From: Nissolia schottii
Lineage: Eukaryota > Streptophyta > Magnoliopsida > Fabales > Fabaceae
Assembly: GCA_003254905.1 (NCBI GenBank)
Contig: QANU01007800.1
Span: 63,225-127,224, forward strand
Direction of reading: 5' to 3'
DNA: 64,000 nt
Shown one piece after another: positions 11,478 to 22,445 of this stretch. Within the stretch, counting starts at the first letter, position 1, and each line of letters opens with the position of its first letter. A program made the position numbers and the translations under genes. The notes below the pieces were generated by a model. That model ran no database searches and had not been told where the DNA came from. It saw nothing but the letters and a program-made list of their open reading frames with translations.

Positions 11478-12919
11478 TGATAAGTGTCAAATTTACAGAA
11501 TTTTCACTTATTAAAAAGACACTTATCTGCTTATGTTTTAAAGAAATATCTGACTAAATTCCCCACTTTTGTAGGATTTATAATATATTTCTAAAGATGG
11601 ATGCACACACATATTTATTAAGGACAATCCCACAAAAGAATGAAGCAAAGGGCAAAAGAGGCAACAGAAGGAAGAAAGACATAATCAGACGAGAGGCCGC
11701 TCAGCGGGAACAGCAGGCCGCTCAGCGCGGAACACGATGAAAACCGCTGAGCGAGGTACCCAGGCCGCTCAGCGGTAATACCCACCGGAGCCAATTGCAG
11801 CCGCCAACAGGCTGGCGCCGCCCTGCAGAAGTCGGCGCCGCCCTGACAAGTCGGCGTCGGCCCTGCAAAACTGCCACATTTATTATGCCAGCCTGTAGCC
11901 GCCAGAAAAGACCAAACCGCTCAGCGATTTACCCTTATCGCTCAGCGACGTGCCCTAACGGCTCAGCGATGACCTTAGAATTTTCCTATAAATAGGAGGC
12001 CGAGGCTTACACTTCCAACAATCCATCCATAGTTAAAACTTCATTTCTTTCTCAAATTTCTTGTACTTCAAAGCTTAGGTTAGTTTAGCAACAAAGAGGA
12101 GGCCGGTGAAGGAGCTGGGAGTAATCAAGGAAGCACGGCAGTCGTTGTCATGACAGCGTGAGAACGTGTCATGGTAAGCGTCCATCACCTTGCCTCTGAG
12201 ATTCTCTTGTAAGATGGATTTGTAATCCTCTTGTTGTTGGGATTTTGATGAATATTATAGCATGATTGTATCCATGTAACTTTTGCATTATGAATCTATC
12301 AGTTTCTATGATTAGCTTGAATGATTTTACCCTTAATGCTTGTTTTAGCTTAGCTACATAAAGCATGATCCTAGACTGCATGGTTGCGCGCGAAAGCGGC
12401 ATTATAAGTTGGAACTAAATCAATTCATCTAATTCTTAGTTGCCGTAACTGGAATGAAGGATTAGCCGTTTTAACATCTGAAATAACGCTGGTGTACTGA
12501 GTTATGTTTGTGCGCGAAAGTGACAGCATAACAAAGGAAGCCTGGCGATCTTTTCATGCCCGAAAGCAATGAACAAGTTAAGAACTGGTGGCGGCCTATC
12601 GATGAAATGATAATTCTGTTGTACTAAGTTAATGGATGCATGAAACTATAATAGAATTCAATTCCCAACAAGCTTCCAGATCTACCTCTGATTTGTTGCT
12701 TATTTATCTTTTATGTTGTTTATTTAGTTTATTTAACTATCAATCAATTTATCAATCCTTCACCTTATTGTTTAATTAACAAAACTCAAGAACGGTATTT
12801 TTGTAACTCACTGTAGATATGACTATACCCGACTATACTATAATTGGATCCCTCGAGGATCTGAAAGCTGTAAAGAAGGATACATTATTAAACGACGAGA
12901 GTGTAAAAAGCTTTCAACA
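11478..12919 (+). mobile_element. Athila-type solo LTR (1442 bp) with 5-bp target duplication
   Basis: Begins TGATAAGTGTCA and ends GCTTTCAACA, flanked by GTCCC at 11473-11477 and again at 12920-12924. A TATAAATA box lies at 11987-11994, preceded by a palindrome array (11694-11968). R/U5-like sequence follows, with GCGCGAAAG blocks and a conserved 3' end containing CCGACTATACTATAATTGGATC. Related LTRs occur at 44720-46238 (minus), 46666-48069, 51996-52142 and 63719 to the window end. No internal region remains, so LTR-LTR recombination removed it. Confidence 0.85.
11694..11968 (+). promoter_or_regulatory. CGCTSAGCG palindrome array upstream of the LTR TATA box
   Basis: Six exact copies of the 9-bp palindrome CGCTCAGCG/CGCTGAGCG plus a GGCTCAGCG variant. 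They are interleaved with GGCGCC-containing blocks and end about 20 bp before TATAAATA. This is the position of an LTR enhancer, but any role in transcription is inferred from position only. Confidence 0.6.
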
Positions 12920-12924
12920 GTCCC

Positions 12925-13920
12925 CAATAAGCGTGGACGAAACGAGTCTGTCCCTAAGCGTGGACAAAATAAGTTATTCTTGATGCCGTTGTCGCATCTG
13001 CATAATGATTTTAAGATGATGATTATAAGATGATGGTTATAAAGGAACCTTATATTCTTTCATGTATATGTACGGGAAGTATGGGTAAGCTGATGTATGC
13101 GCAAGCTAAGTACGAGAAGATTCTGAAGTATGTTATAATGAGAACTTGTTCCCTAAGTGCCAGGGCAGAGAATAGACGACCTAGATGATGGAAAGACTAG
13201 ATTCCCTCAATCAACTAGTAAAGTAGGTAAAGCTACTTAGGACTAGCATGGGTATTAATAACTAGTAGGGATGTAGTATAACTGTGACACCTAGAGACCC
13301 CTTGAGCGGCGAAATCATAATTGAGAATGAAATGATTTACGATAACATTGGTTTCCCACTGAGAATGTAGAGTTCTCACCCCCGCTCCTTTATGGTTCTA
13401 GGTAAGCACGACAATGACGTCAGAGCGGCGTAAGTAGTACAGGACAATTGAAGGTCGTGGTGTCAACAAATCTCACAAAAGCCGAAGGACGATGGCTTAT
13501 ATTTCATATTTTGTTATTAGCTTGAGGGATTAGACACGCCCTCAGCTCTTATGTGAACTAGTTGTATTATGTATTACTAATCGAATTTGTATTCATGTTC
13601 TGGACCATGTGATTGTATGTGTGTGTGTGTATATATATATATATCATGAGATGTTTGTATGATTATCCAAGGAATTATGTATTGCCTATGTTTTTGGGAT
13701 TCTTTCATTTGTATATCTACATGACTTCTTGAACACGCATGGCTCATAGTTTATGGATTAGTAAAGAAAAGGAAAAAGTTTCAAAATGATCCATATTTTC
13801 TAGTATGAGATAATTGCGAACCTTAAAAGTAGGGGCTAAAAGTACCCCTAGCCAAAGCAGATAACAACCTAGTGAGTATTGTTTGCGACTATAGCATAAG
13901 TAGCTAGCTAGGGTGTTTCA
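12925..13920 (+). repeat. Tekay-type LTR, 3' part
   Basis: Resumes the minisatellite interrupted at 11472. It continues with blocks shared with 53230-53954: an ACTAGTAAAGTAGGTAAAGC-like block, CACTGAGAATGTAGAGTTCT-like sequence before CACCCC, and AACAACCTAGTGAGTATTG. It ends GCTAGGGTGTTTCA, a variant of the family terminus TGTTACA. Confidence 0.65.
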
Positions 13921-14719
13921 CAGAGCTCTCATGTAACACCTCGCGGCGACGCTCTGACCCCAATTAGCACCTCTAGGATTGCATCCTCTTCAAATCTGAT
14001 TCCCCCTCCTTTAAGGTCATTGGGGTTATATTTATAGAGTTTGGACCTAAAATTAGGTAAAATAAAACGCTGAAAATTGGATTCCCGCACATGCATTTTG
14101 ACAACTCTGTACTGTGATAGTGAAAATGTCACAAGTTTTGCTACAGATTTCCGATTGAGCTAATCCAAATTTCTAATTAAAGATAAGAGAACACTATACA
14201 ACTTTGTAGTTGTAGCTAAGTCGAGATTCATCCTCCATCAAGGTGCAAAATGTATGATAAAGAAAAGATTTCAACATATCTTCATCCAAATCTTCGTAAA
14301 TCAAATTCAAATTTATCTTTTATCATCCAAATCTTCTCTTCATATCTTTTCTTTAATCTTCTTGCAATCTTCAATGATCTTCTTGAGATTTATTTTCTTA
14401 AAATTCAAATAAAAACTACAAAAAAGTGAGATTAAAAAACCAATAAAATATAAATAATTCTACTAAATGCAACTATCATAATTTATGCCTAAAAATAAAT
14501 TAAAATCCTAAAAACCTACTAAAAATATTTGGGAAAAAAATTAAAAAAACACTTAAATAAGAGAGTTATCAGTTATGAGTCTCGTTTTATCTTATTTTCA
14601 TATATGAAAATGTTTGTTCATCTGTTCTATAATATTTTTTATTTATATTTAAAATTTTTTTATCTATAATATTAATGTATAACTAATGTACACTTTTTTA
14701 ATGTACATGTAGCATTATT
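13921..14719. other. Possible LTR fragment and AT-rich sequence
   Basis: A TGTAACACCTCGCGGC string at 13933, ten bases after the previous LTR ends, looks like another Ty3/gypsy LTR start. I found no matching end. The rest is AT-rich without recognisable genes. A short FTTT-type GTTTGTTCATCTGTTCTATAAT string near 14610 resembles the array at 10730. Confidence 0.35.
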
Positions 14720-14901
14720 CATTAATAAAAACAACTTGAGCAATAAACTACTCAAGTCAACCACCATCGTATGAGTCAATGGAGGCAAAATATTAGTTTG
14801 ATACGCATTTCATTAATGAAACAACTTGCCTAATAAACTACTCAAGTCAACCACCATCATATTAGTTTAATGGAGACAAAATAATAGTTTGATGCCTATT
14901 T
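14720..14901 (+). repeat. Tandem duplication, two 91-bp units
   Basis: Units 14720-14810 and 14811-14901 each start CATTAAT. They share AATAAACTACTCAAGTCAAC, then CACCATC, and end in TTAGTTTGAT followed by GC(A/C)TATT-like sequence. There are a few substitutions between them. Confidence 0.8.
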
Positions 14902-15252
14902 AGATTAATTATCTTTCTGACAATTTTTTTTATATGAATAATACTTAATAGTAATGTTTTTATTTCTTTTTATTTGTCCATCAAAATTGTCAAATATTTT
15001 AATAAAATTGGTAGGATGATAATTAAATTAAATATTTACGAACCCTAACATTATTTTATTTTCATTTATGAAAAATGATTTCTTGTCTCTCGTACCATGT
15101 GGATATGGTCCATATAACGACATAAAATGATTTGGTCTCTATTTCTGCCACCAACATTGTTACTTGCGGTTATGCTATCCTCAAACGGTTGTTTTGTTGA
15201 TTTGCATTTGTGTGGTTTGAGCTCTAAGAGGAATGTTATTTAAATTTATAAA
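14902..15252. other. Spacer, nothing recognised
   Basis: AT-rich, no supported feature. Confidence 0.3.
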
Positions 15253-15374
15253 GTGTGAAACAATATGCTGACTCACACCTTATTGATTATTAAATGAGAT
15301 TTTAATAAAATACACATTCTTATGAAATCTCATTTAATGATAGATGAAATACGAGTTAACACAGTGTCTCACAC
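15253..15374. mobile_element. Small hairpin MITE (122 bp)
   Basis: The left arm begins GTGTGAAACAATATGCTGAC and reaches ATTAAATGAGATTTTA. The reverse complement of the right arm begins GTGTGAGACACTGTGTTAAC and reaches ATTAAATGAGATTTCATA. The arms meet almost without a spacer, giving a near-complete hairpin. The target duplication is unclear. Confidence 0.7.
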
Positions 15375-16805
15375 CACTATGTTGTTGATGCTTATGTCAT
15401 CGAATCGAACTAAAGTATTTTATATTATTATTATTAAAATAATAAGAGAATGATGACGCATTGAACGTAGATGTAGACATTTATCTACTTTTTCCGATGA
15501 TTCATTCAATAGAAGAGCAAGCATTCCTTGGTGTCATTCAGTTTATCTACCTAACAAGAGCAAGCAATTACAAACCGAGAAAAACATCTGATCAAGACCA
15601 CTTTGCCCACAACAATAAACAGACCAACATACACAAACCCTACAGATATTAATTTTAGTGAAAATTAGAGCTGGAAAAAAAAATGCAAGAGTACTCATTT
15701 CACAACTAGGTTTGGAGCATACTATTATAATAAGCCTTGATAATTGTTAACGAGGAACTATGATTTTAATGGAAAAGTTTTTCTTTCTTCTTCTAAAGTT
15801 TTACTTGAACAAAGATGTATTTATCTTTTAATCAATAAAATACATTCCAATCATCATAGTCCACGTCAAAATATATGAATAAAGACAAATCAATAACCAA
15901 TCAAGTAATCGCTATAAATCTGGAACCAATCAAATTGTTAAAAGATGGAGATTTTTATTTTTGAATTTCAGACACGATGATCTTTTTATTCGGTATATTT
16001 ACAATCTCTTTTCTTTTTCACTTATTTGATGAGATTGTCTTTACCCACTACTTTTAAGATACAACGTTTTTTGTTTTATTAGTAGAGAAATAGTCTTATC
16101 ATTATTTTATTTTCATATCAATTGGTTGCGGGAACCTTTTATCAACCATTGGTGAAAATTTTTGTGTACTATTTATTTTACATAATGAAAAAAAAATTGA
16201 GCATGGTCTCGTGCTTTTTTGTCTCTCTCTTAAGAGATTTTTCACATTAATATTATCAGTGTGCAAATTTACTATTCTACAAGTTTATTTATCCACTAAT
16301 TTACTTATATGTTAATTTTGCTGCCTATTTGTGTACTCATATTTAATTAATTAGCAAGAATAATATTAATTACTCTGATTATTTTTTTACTCTTTCTTAA
16401 CCTGAATAGTTTATGTTTATTTTCCAAACCAACAATTCTTTGAGACTTAATTTTTCTGAATGTAAATATGAATATAGGCCAAAGAAGTCATAATTTCTCG
16501 GCGAAAAGTCATGGAAGTCATTTTACAGTGAGAAAAAAGCCACACAGTGTGGCAAATGCATAAGTCAACCCTTTTCACTACCTTTTAAATTTGATAAAGC
16601 TTGGTTGAATTGGTGTGGCTCATAATATATAACAAACTCATTATTTTTATTTTATTTTTCAGTTACTACAATCAATGGGCTCAAACTAGCCGGATAATGC
16701 TGGAAGCAAATGTTTAGTACAGAAGTACATCAAAATAAAAACCGAAATCCTAAGCCATAATCACATATTTACTAAGAGCATTTGTGAGTATCCTTGCACC
16801 TTGTC
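15375..16805. other. AT-rich intergenic sequence
   Basis: About 1.4 kb without conserved coding sequence or repeat ends that I can recognise. Short open frames are present but have no family resemblance. Confidence 0.35.
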
Positions 16806-16813
16806 TTCTGAAA

Positions 16814-17089
16814 TCAAATCAAACTTGACCATAATTTAATCAAACAAAAACAACACCAAAGGCAACAAAACACCCATGAAATTGCAGCAAGTAGCAGCAG
16901 CGATAGTACCAAACTTGGTAGCCAAGAGCTATAGCTCAAATGATATCTCCCTTCTTCGTTGACATTGTCGTGGTTGCCAACTGAGTGGTCGTCATGTGTG
17001 GGTCCAGTGGGTCCGATTAGTGTAATGTGTCGTATATACGTTTGTTCATATGTTTTGTAATGTTTGTTTACGAGAGAGCGTGAGTGCAT
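16814..17089 (-). CDS. Doubtful 91-residue ORF with a C-terminal hydrophobic segment
   Basis: The minus-strand frame has a hydrophilic middle (GPTGPTHDDHSVGNHDNVNE). A hydrophobic stretch of about 25 residues follows (LPSLVLSLLLLAAISWVFCC). That layout resembles the tail of a GPI-anchored or single-pass membrane protein. The N-terminal third reads through the GTTTGTTTA-type repeat, so the annotated start is probably not real. I do not recognise the family. It could be a gene tail captured by a transposon, or chance. Confidence 0.2.
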   Translation of the reverse strand: MHSRSLVNKHYKTYEQTYIRHITLIGPTGPTHDDHSVGNHDNVNEEGRYHLSYSSWLPSLVLSLLLLAAISWVFCCLWCCFCLIKLWSSLI

Positions 17090-17129
17090 GCATTTTAGAG
17101 TGTGAGTGAGGGCAAGAGAGATAGCGTGG

Positions 17130-17915
17130 TTGCTACTACCAAGTGCATTAGTTCAAACAAATAATAAAAAGGAATATTAATACTCGAGTTGTCGAATCCA
17201 TGGGGATAATATTATACTATAATTTAATTAATAAATTACTAAATTGAGTTTATTGACAAGATAAAGGAAAATAATGAAGATATAACAACGAAGATAAAAT
17301 AAAAAGTAAATCAAAGAAAAGACTCAACGATCGGAAGAACACTAGGGCTAATGACTCACCCATTATAGATTCAAGTGGATTCATAGACAAACCCACATAA
17401 CTATCCTAATACAACTATTACATAGTTATCAATTGATCTTAATTAATGGTTGGGGTTCTTATCTTAATTACAAGCCTTTCTCAAGACCAGACAATTTCTT
17501 TTCCTAGGTCGAATACCTAATCTCTTAGTGTAAACTAGCCTATTTAAAGCTTGAACAATTTGTGAATTCCCCACACATGATCACACAACCTGCATAAATT
17601 ATCTCTAATCTTACACTAGCATGTGGTTAATCTCACATAAGCACTTTTGTATTCCTTCTCTCGAATTGCATACAAAACAAGGATTCAATTAATTGGTGAT
17701 CAAACAATTAAAGCATTAAGAATAGTGAGAGAAATTTAAGAAACATCAATTGACATTGAATAATAAATTGAATTAAAATAACATCATCCAAAGAGGTTAT
17801 ATCAATGCCCTATCAAGGGACTTGAAGTAAAGAACAAGTGGAAAGAAGATAAGAGAGACATAGAAAACAACACCATAGATGACACACAGCGGTAGACGAC
17901 GAGTGGGGTGCAAAA
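17130..17915 (-). repeat. Tat/Ogre-like Ty3/gypsy LTR, minus strand
   Basis: The reverse complement of 17130-17495 matches 53955-54315 block by block: CGACAACTCGAGTATTAATA, GTGGGTTTGTCTATGAAT, TAGTTGTATTAGGATAGTT and GAGAAAGGCTTGTAATTA. In the other copy this is followed by a PBS-like TTGGCGTCGTT, which identifies it as an LTR end. Further upstream LTR sequence extends to 17915, where a Tekay-type LTR begins. Confidence 0.6.
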
Positions 17916-20010
17916 TGTAACATCCCACTTTTTCCTTAGTGAAAATCTCGCTAGATAGATGCCTATGAAATTCTCATTGTAGGTTACACCATTAAGAATA
18001 TGAACTCTTAGGTTAAAAATACCTGTAGAAATAATTCTGCTCATTTTCATAAAATTCTGCAGATACTATAATAGATCCTTTGTGTCGTCCGAGTACAATA
18101 GCGTGTCTAAGGTATCTTAAAATGTACGGTTACAGAAGAGAGCTCACAAATACCTTGGACCAACTTAAATTCTTGCTTAGAAAAATTAGGAGATCACAAG
18201 GACGTGATCAGAATATTTTTAGAATAACCATACGCAAAGTACCGGAGCCGGAAATGATCTAACCTGATCAAAATTGATCTGCCTGTGACCCTTAATTCTT
18301 GAACACAGAAAGTGGCCAAGACACAAAGGCCATGTACGGCCAAGAAGTGGCTAAATGGCCAAGTCAACAAGTCAAAGAATGAGTCATGTAGTGACTAAGC
18401 ATTGCTTAGGTCATGGATGATGCATTTTAGGGGTAAAATGGTAAATTGGTCCAAGGGAATTTTGGAAAATGGAATTTCGTGGCTTGGCTATAAATACCCT
18501 TAGAATATGAAATTTTAGGGAGAAAAAGAGAACCTTAGCGAAGCTCTGTCCAATTCCACACGCAACCGTTACTCTGTCAAAACACCGAACTAGAGACTTT
18601 CCTTCACAAAACCCAGTCCAAGTCCCCTAACCCTAACCTCACGAATTTCTCCTAGTTTCTTAGAGAAATATCTCTAATAGATCCATCATAGAGGAAGAAC
18701 TTGTAAACAACAGAGTAAGTTGGATTCTGCATAGACTAGCTAAACGAGTAACCGGAACCATACAAGTGGGTAAACCGACTTATCCACTATCTACGTGATT
18801 TTATGTTAGATGATATATGATATATGATATTAGGATGTTTTATGTGACCATGACTATATATATATGTTGTTGATATTTGTCTGGAACTGCTGGTGCTATC
18901 TGTGATTCTGTCAGAATTTAGGAAAGCCTAAGTTGGAAATAGGAATATATCACGTTTTTGAGAGGAACTGTATGCTAGGAATTTTATCATGAAAAACTAA
19001 TGTTATTTTTGGAATCTACACGAAAAATTGAGTGGGGATATTAAGTTTTGTGATTTTTGGAGTCCTCGACGAATTTCTCAACAAACAGACGCAAAACGAC
19101 GTTTTCGGGCATACAGGGTAAAACGGGTATTTCGAAAAAGTGACTGAAAACTGGGTTTATTTTCATGAAAAATGGATTTTGAACTATCAAAAACCTTAAG
19201 GCAAAGTCTTGAGCCCTTCGGGTTTTTGAGAACTAAAATTATGAAGAAAATAGGGTTTTACGGGCAGAAAACAGCATGTTGGAGAAAAAGGGCAAAACTG
19301 CACTTTCGTGATTTTGGGGTTCAAATCTGAATTTATAAGTATGAAAAATGATCTTAGAGTTATCAAAAACCTTTGGGTAAGGTCTTTGGACCTCTCCGGT
19401 TTCTGATAACTAAATACTGACAGAAAACAGACGTATTGAGAAAAGCACTAATACACCGTAATTTCAAGCTACGTTCATGAGTTTGTTTTATGTGAAGTGT
19501 TTTATGATAAATTAAACTAGCCTAATCTATGATTTAATGATTTGTGCATGCCTATGTTGTTATAAGGAAATAGTCTATGTTAAGTGATTTGTAGACAATA
19601 GTTATATAGATGCTATGTTATGTTTTAGCAAGTGAAAGTATGTCTCTTATGCTTATGGAAAATGATAATTGATGGATAATATATGACTGTATATGTGCTG
19701 ATGCCCTATGCGGGATTGAATTATGTTATGTTAAAAAAAGAAAGGTAACGTCCCCAAGTGTGGACGAAGGTATGTTCCCAAGTGTGAACAAAGTATGTAA
19801 GGGCACATGCATGGCAAGACCTTGACTAGCAACCAAGATATTACTCTTAATTACGCTATAAGAGTTGCCTTTATCAGCAATTTGATCCTTGGTACTGTCT
19901 TCCCGAATATGGAAAATGACTTCGCCCATCAACCCGATTCCAAACTAAAAGGGAACTTCTCCGAAGTAACGTCTTCAGTTTGGTTTATATACTGAGTCCT
20001 GCGACACGTA
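17916..20010 (+). repeat. Tekay/Del-type LTR, running into an assembly gap
   Basis: Begins TGTAACATCCCACTTTTTCC. It shares the ACCTTGGACCAACTTAAATT-like block with the LTR at 2259, carries a TATAAATA box at 18489-18496, and contains the AAGTGTGGAC minisatellite at 19752-19792. Near 18820 there is a short TATATGATA repeat. The 3' end is not seen because the sequence runs into N at 20011. The final 200 bp (19800-20010) does not match the other LTRs and may be a separate insertion. Confidence 0.65.
19150..19440 (+). repeat. Imperfect internal duplication in the LTR, about 175-bp period
   Basis: Two copies of a block sharing ATGAAAAATG, TTATCAAAAACCTT, GGTAAGGTCTT/GGCAAAGTCTT and a TCCGGTTT/TCGGGTTTTTGA box followed by GAACTAAA or TAACTAAATA. 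Clearly diverged. Confidence 0.6.
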
Positions 20011-20420
20011 NNNNNNNNNNNNNNNNNNNNNNNNNNNNNNNNNNNNNNNNNNNNNNNNNNNNNNNNNNNNNNNNNNNNNNNNNNNNNNNNNNNNNNNNNN
20101 NNNNNNNNNNNNNNNNNNNNNNNNNNNNNNNNNNNNNNNNNNNNNNNNNNNNNNNNNNNNNNNNNNNNNNNNNNNNNNNNNNNNNNNNNNNNNNNNNNNN
20201 NNNNNNNNNNNNNNNNNNNNNNNNNNNNNNNNNNNNNNNNNNNNNNNNNNNNNNNNNNNNNNNNNNNNNNNNNNNNNNNNNNNNNNNNNNNNNNNNNNNN
20301 NNNNNNNNNNNNNNNNNNNNNNNNNNNNNNNNNNNNNNNNNNNNNNNNNNNNNNNNNNNNNNNNNNNNNNNNNNNNNNNNNNNNNNNNNNNNNNNNNNNN
20401 NNNNNNNNNNNNNNNNNNNN
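20011..20420. other. Assembly gap (410 N)
   Basis: A run of N. Open frames crossing it are artefacts. Confidence 0.99.

Positions 20421-20456
<36 letters not shown>
20421..20456 (+). repeat. (TA)n microsatellite at the gap edge
   Basis: About 18 TA units directly after the gap and about 160 bp upstream of the bHLH start codon. The true length is unknown because the gap starts inside or beside it. Confidence 0.9.
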
Positions 20457-20460
<4 letters not shown>

Positions 20461-20614
20461 TAGATATAGTATTGTCAACCCAGCTCATGCATCACGCTCA
20501 TGTTCTGTGAGTGACAACCCTATACAGTTTTTAAAACACAATTCCCCACATTAGAACCATCATTTCCCGCAATCGCTAAATCCTAATTCAAGACATATCA
20601 ATCATCATTCATCA

Positions 20615-21521
20615 ATGGCTTATCAGCTGCAGGGAGACTATTGCCAACCTTCAACCACTACCAAACTGGAAAGAAAGGTGATAGAGAGAAACAGGAGAAA
20701 CCACATGAAGAGCCTATGTTACAAGCTCAACTCTCTTCTCCCAAACTTCAACCCTACGGTTTGTACTCTCTTGTCTCACTCTCTTTCCATGTGACATGCC
20801 TGGACCATTGTCCTGCTATCTAGTACTGCGCCCCTCATGAAATCAAACCTTTGTTGTCAATTTTACTTTTTCAATAAAAACTTGCAATTTTTATTTGTGT
20901 TTGTTAACAAAATGCTTAAATGATATATTTTAATTAATTTGATGTAACTTTTCAGTTAGTGCAGACAACATTACCGCGTGTTGAACACATAGACGAGGCT
21001 ATCGGTTACATTAAAACCCTAGAAGCAAAGGTGAAGATGGCAAAGGAGAAGAAAGAGAGCTTGTTATTAGCGGGATCAAGGAAGAGATCTCGTGATGGTG
21101 TTATTGAGATTACAAATGGAGGCATAATAAAACCACCTACTATCGAGGTTCATGAAATGGGTTCTACACTACAAGTGTTTCTCACTTGTGAGTTTGATAA
21201 CCACTTCATCTTCAACGAAGTTATCCGCATACTTCATGAAGAGAACACTGAGGTCATTAGTACAAATTCTTCAGTGGCTGGAGATTCAATGCTTCACGTT
21301 GTGCACGCCGAGGTATACATTCATATTATTATATCATTGGTTTCACTTCCTTTATGTATTCCTTCTTAGCCCTCAAAATACACATGTAACACAGTTCATA
21401 ATCATTTCTCCCTCTTTGTTTAATTTTATTTTGGTTTTATATGTAGATTCGGCATTTCATTCAATTCGGAGCAACTGAAGTAAGTGAGAAATTGAAAAGG
21501 TTTGTCAACGGACATTATTAG
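20615..21521 (+). CDS. bHLH transcription factor, bHLH162/bHLH36-like (three exons)
   Basis: This is the one convincing intact host gene. Exon 1 is 20615-20758, exon 2 is 20956-21312 (an alternative acceptor would start it at 20965), and exon 3 is 21447-21521 with TAG stop. All introns are GT-AG and phase 0, giving about 191 residues. Exon 1 carries the basic region and helix 1 (KLERKVIERNRRNHMKSLC, then YKLNSLLP) with the H/E/R DNA-contact pattern, here with N at the H-equivalent neighbour. Exon 2 opens with loop and helix 2 (LPRVEHIDEAIGYIKTLEAK, then VKMAKEKKESLL). A basic patch (GSRKRSR) follows, then a C-terminal ACT-like segment (LQVFLTCEFDNHFIFNEVIR, then ILHEENTEVIS). Known family: plant-specific nuclear bHLH factors binding E-box-like DNA, about 190 residues. 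The start codon was chosen because it precedes the basic region by 15 residues in frame. No upstream promoter can be judged because of the gap. Confidence 0.88.
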
Positions 21522-21925
21522 GAGGATTTTCAAGCGAGATATTGTATGGTCCTATATCACATTTACTCTATAACCCAAAAATCCTATGAAGCATAAATTT
21601 TATGTTTTTTTTTTTTTGTGTGTTTCCACCTGTACAAACTAAAATCAATAATTCATAAGNAACATAAACAAAGTTAGGTAAGTATCTAACAAAAGTCACA
21701 AAATTTGTACATTTTGAGGTAAACTTGTAGATAGATTTTAACTTATAAACTTGCTAGTAGAATTAAGAGTTTACTTAAATTCGTACGAGTTTACCCAAAA
21801 AAGGTTTATATATATAAGTGTTAACACATTTTGTATAGTAAAATCGTAAACTCGTAAGAGTTTGCGAGTTAACTCAAGAGTTTAACAACCATGCTAACTA
21901 CCATTTGTAACTAACTAACTAGCTA
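21522..21925. other. 3' flank of the bHLH gene
   Basis: AT-rich. It contains AATAAA-like and TATGTTT signals that could serve polyadenylation, and, around 21720-21890, a MITE-like segment with TAAACTTG, GAGTTTAC and CTCGTAAGAGTTTGCGAG strings. No ORF is supported. Confidence 0.35.
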
Positions 21926-22060
21926 ACAAAGCCTGGTATAGTTGGTAGATGACTGGGTTCCTTAAGGATTTGGTCAAGAGTTCGATTCCTAGTGATGTAT
22001 ATCAAAAAGACTTTGTTGGGAGAGGCATACCTACTTCAGTGATCTCAAAGCCTCGTAGGA
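21926..22060 (+). mobile_element. tRNA-derived SINE candidate
   Basis: Contains an A-box-like TGGTATAGTTGG (21934-21945) and a B-box-like AGTTCGATTCC (21979-21989) at the spacing expected of an RNA polymerase III internal promoter. A tRNA-unrelated tail follows. The cloverleaf is not maintained, so it is not a tRNA gene. It ends where the CACTA terminus begins. Confidence 0.5.
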
Positions 22061-22445
22061 CACTATTAGAAATTCGTTGAATAGTTGTCGATTTAGTGAC
22101 CAACATTTTTTTAGTCACAAATAGCAACTGAATTAGTGACTGTTATGTGTTAGTCATAAATAGTGACCGCGCGTTTTAGTGATTAGAATGGGTTAATTAA
22201 TGCTAAACAATTATCGATCGCTAAATCCATCACTAGATTTCAACTAGCTACCAAATTTGTGACCATCTTGATAACAAGTAATAAATTTTATTTGCTAAAA
22301 ATTTCAGTCACTAATTCAATTACTAATGCAAAACTTGCAACTGATTTTGTGACTGACTTTAAGTAAACTGCACGATGACTCCCTAAAACTTACATCTTTA
22401 GTCGATAAATCGGTCACTAATAAGTCAACATTTTAGCAACTGAAT
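22061..22445. mobile_element. CACTA (En/Spm) transposon terminus with subterminal repeats
   Basis: Starts CACTATTAGAAATTC, a typical CACTA terminal sequence. About 380 bp of subterminal motifs in both orientations follow (TAGTGACTG, GTCACTAA, TTAGTGACCAAC). This is the usual layout of transposase-binding sites. The partner terminus was not located. Confidence 0.65.

Noticed and set aside
19975-20510. Long open frames across 19975-20510
   Set aside because: They consist of unknown bases (N) and (TA)n-coded Tyr-Ile repeats.
21931-22000. Functional tRNA gene
   Set aside because: A- and B-box-like strings are present but I cannot form a cloverleaf with an acceptor stem. SINE is more likely.
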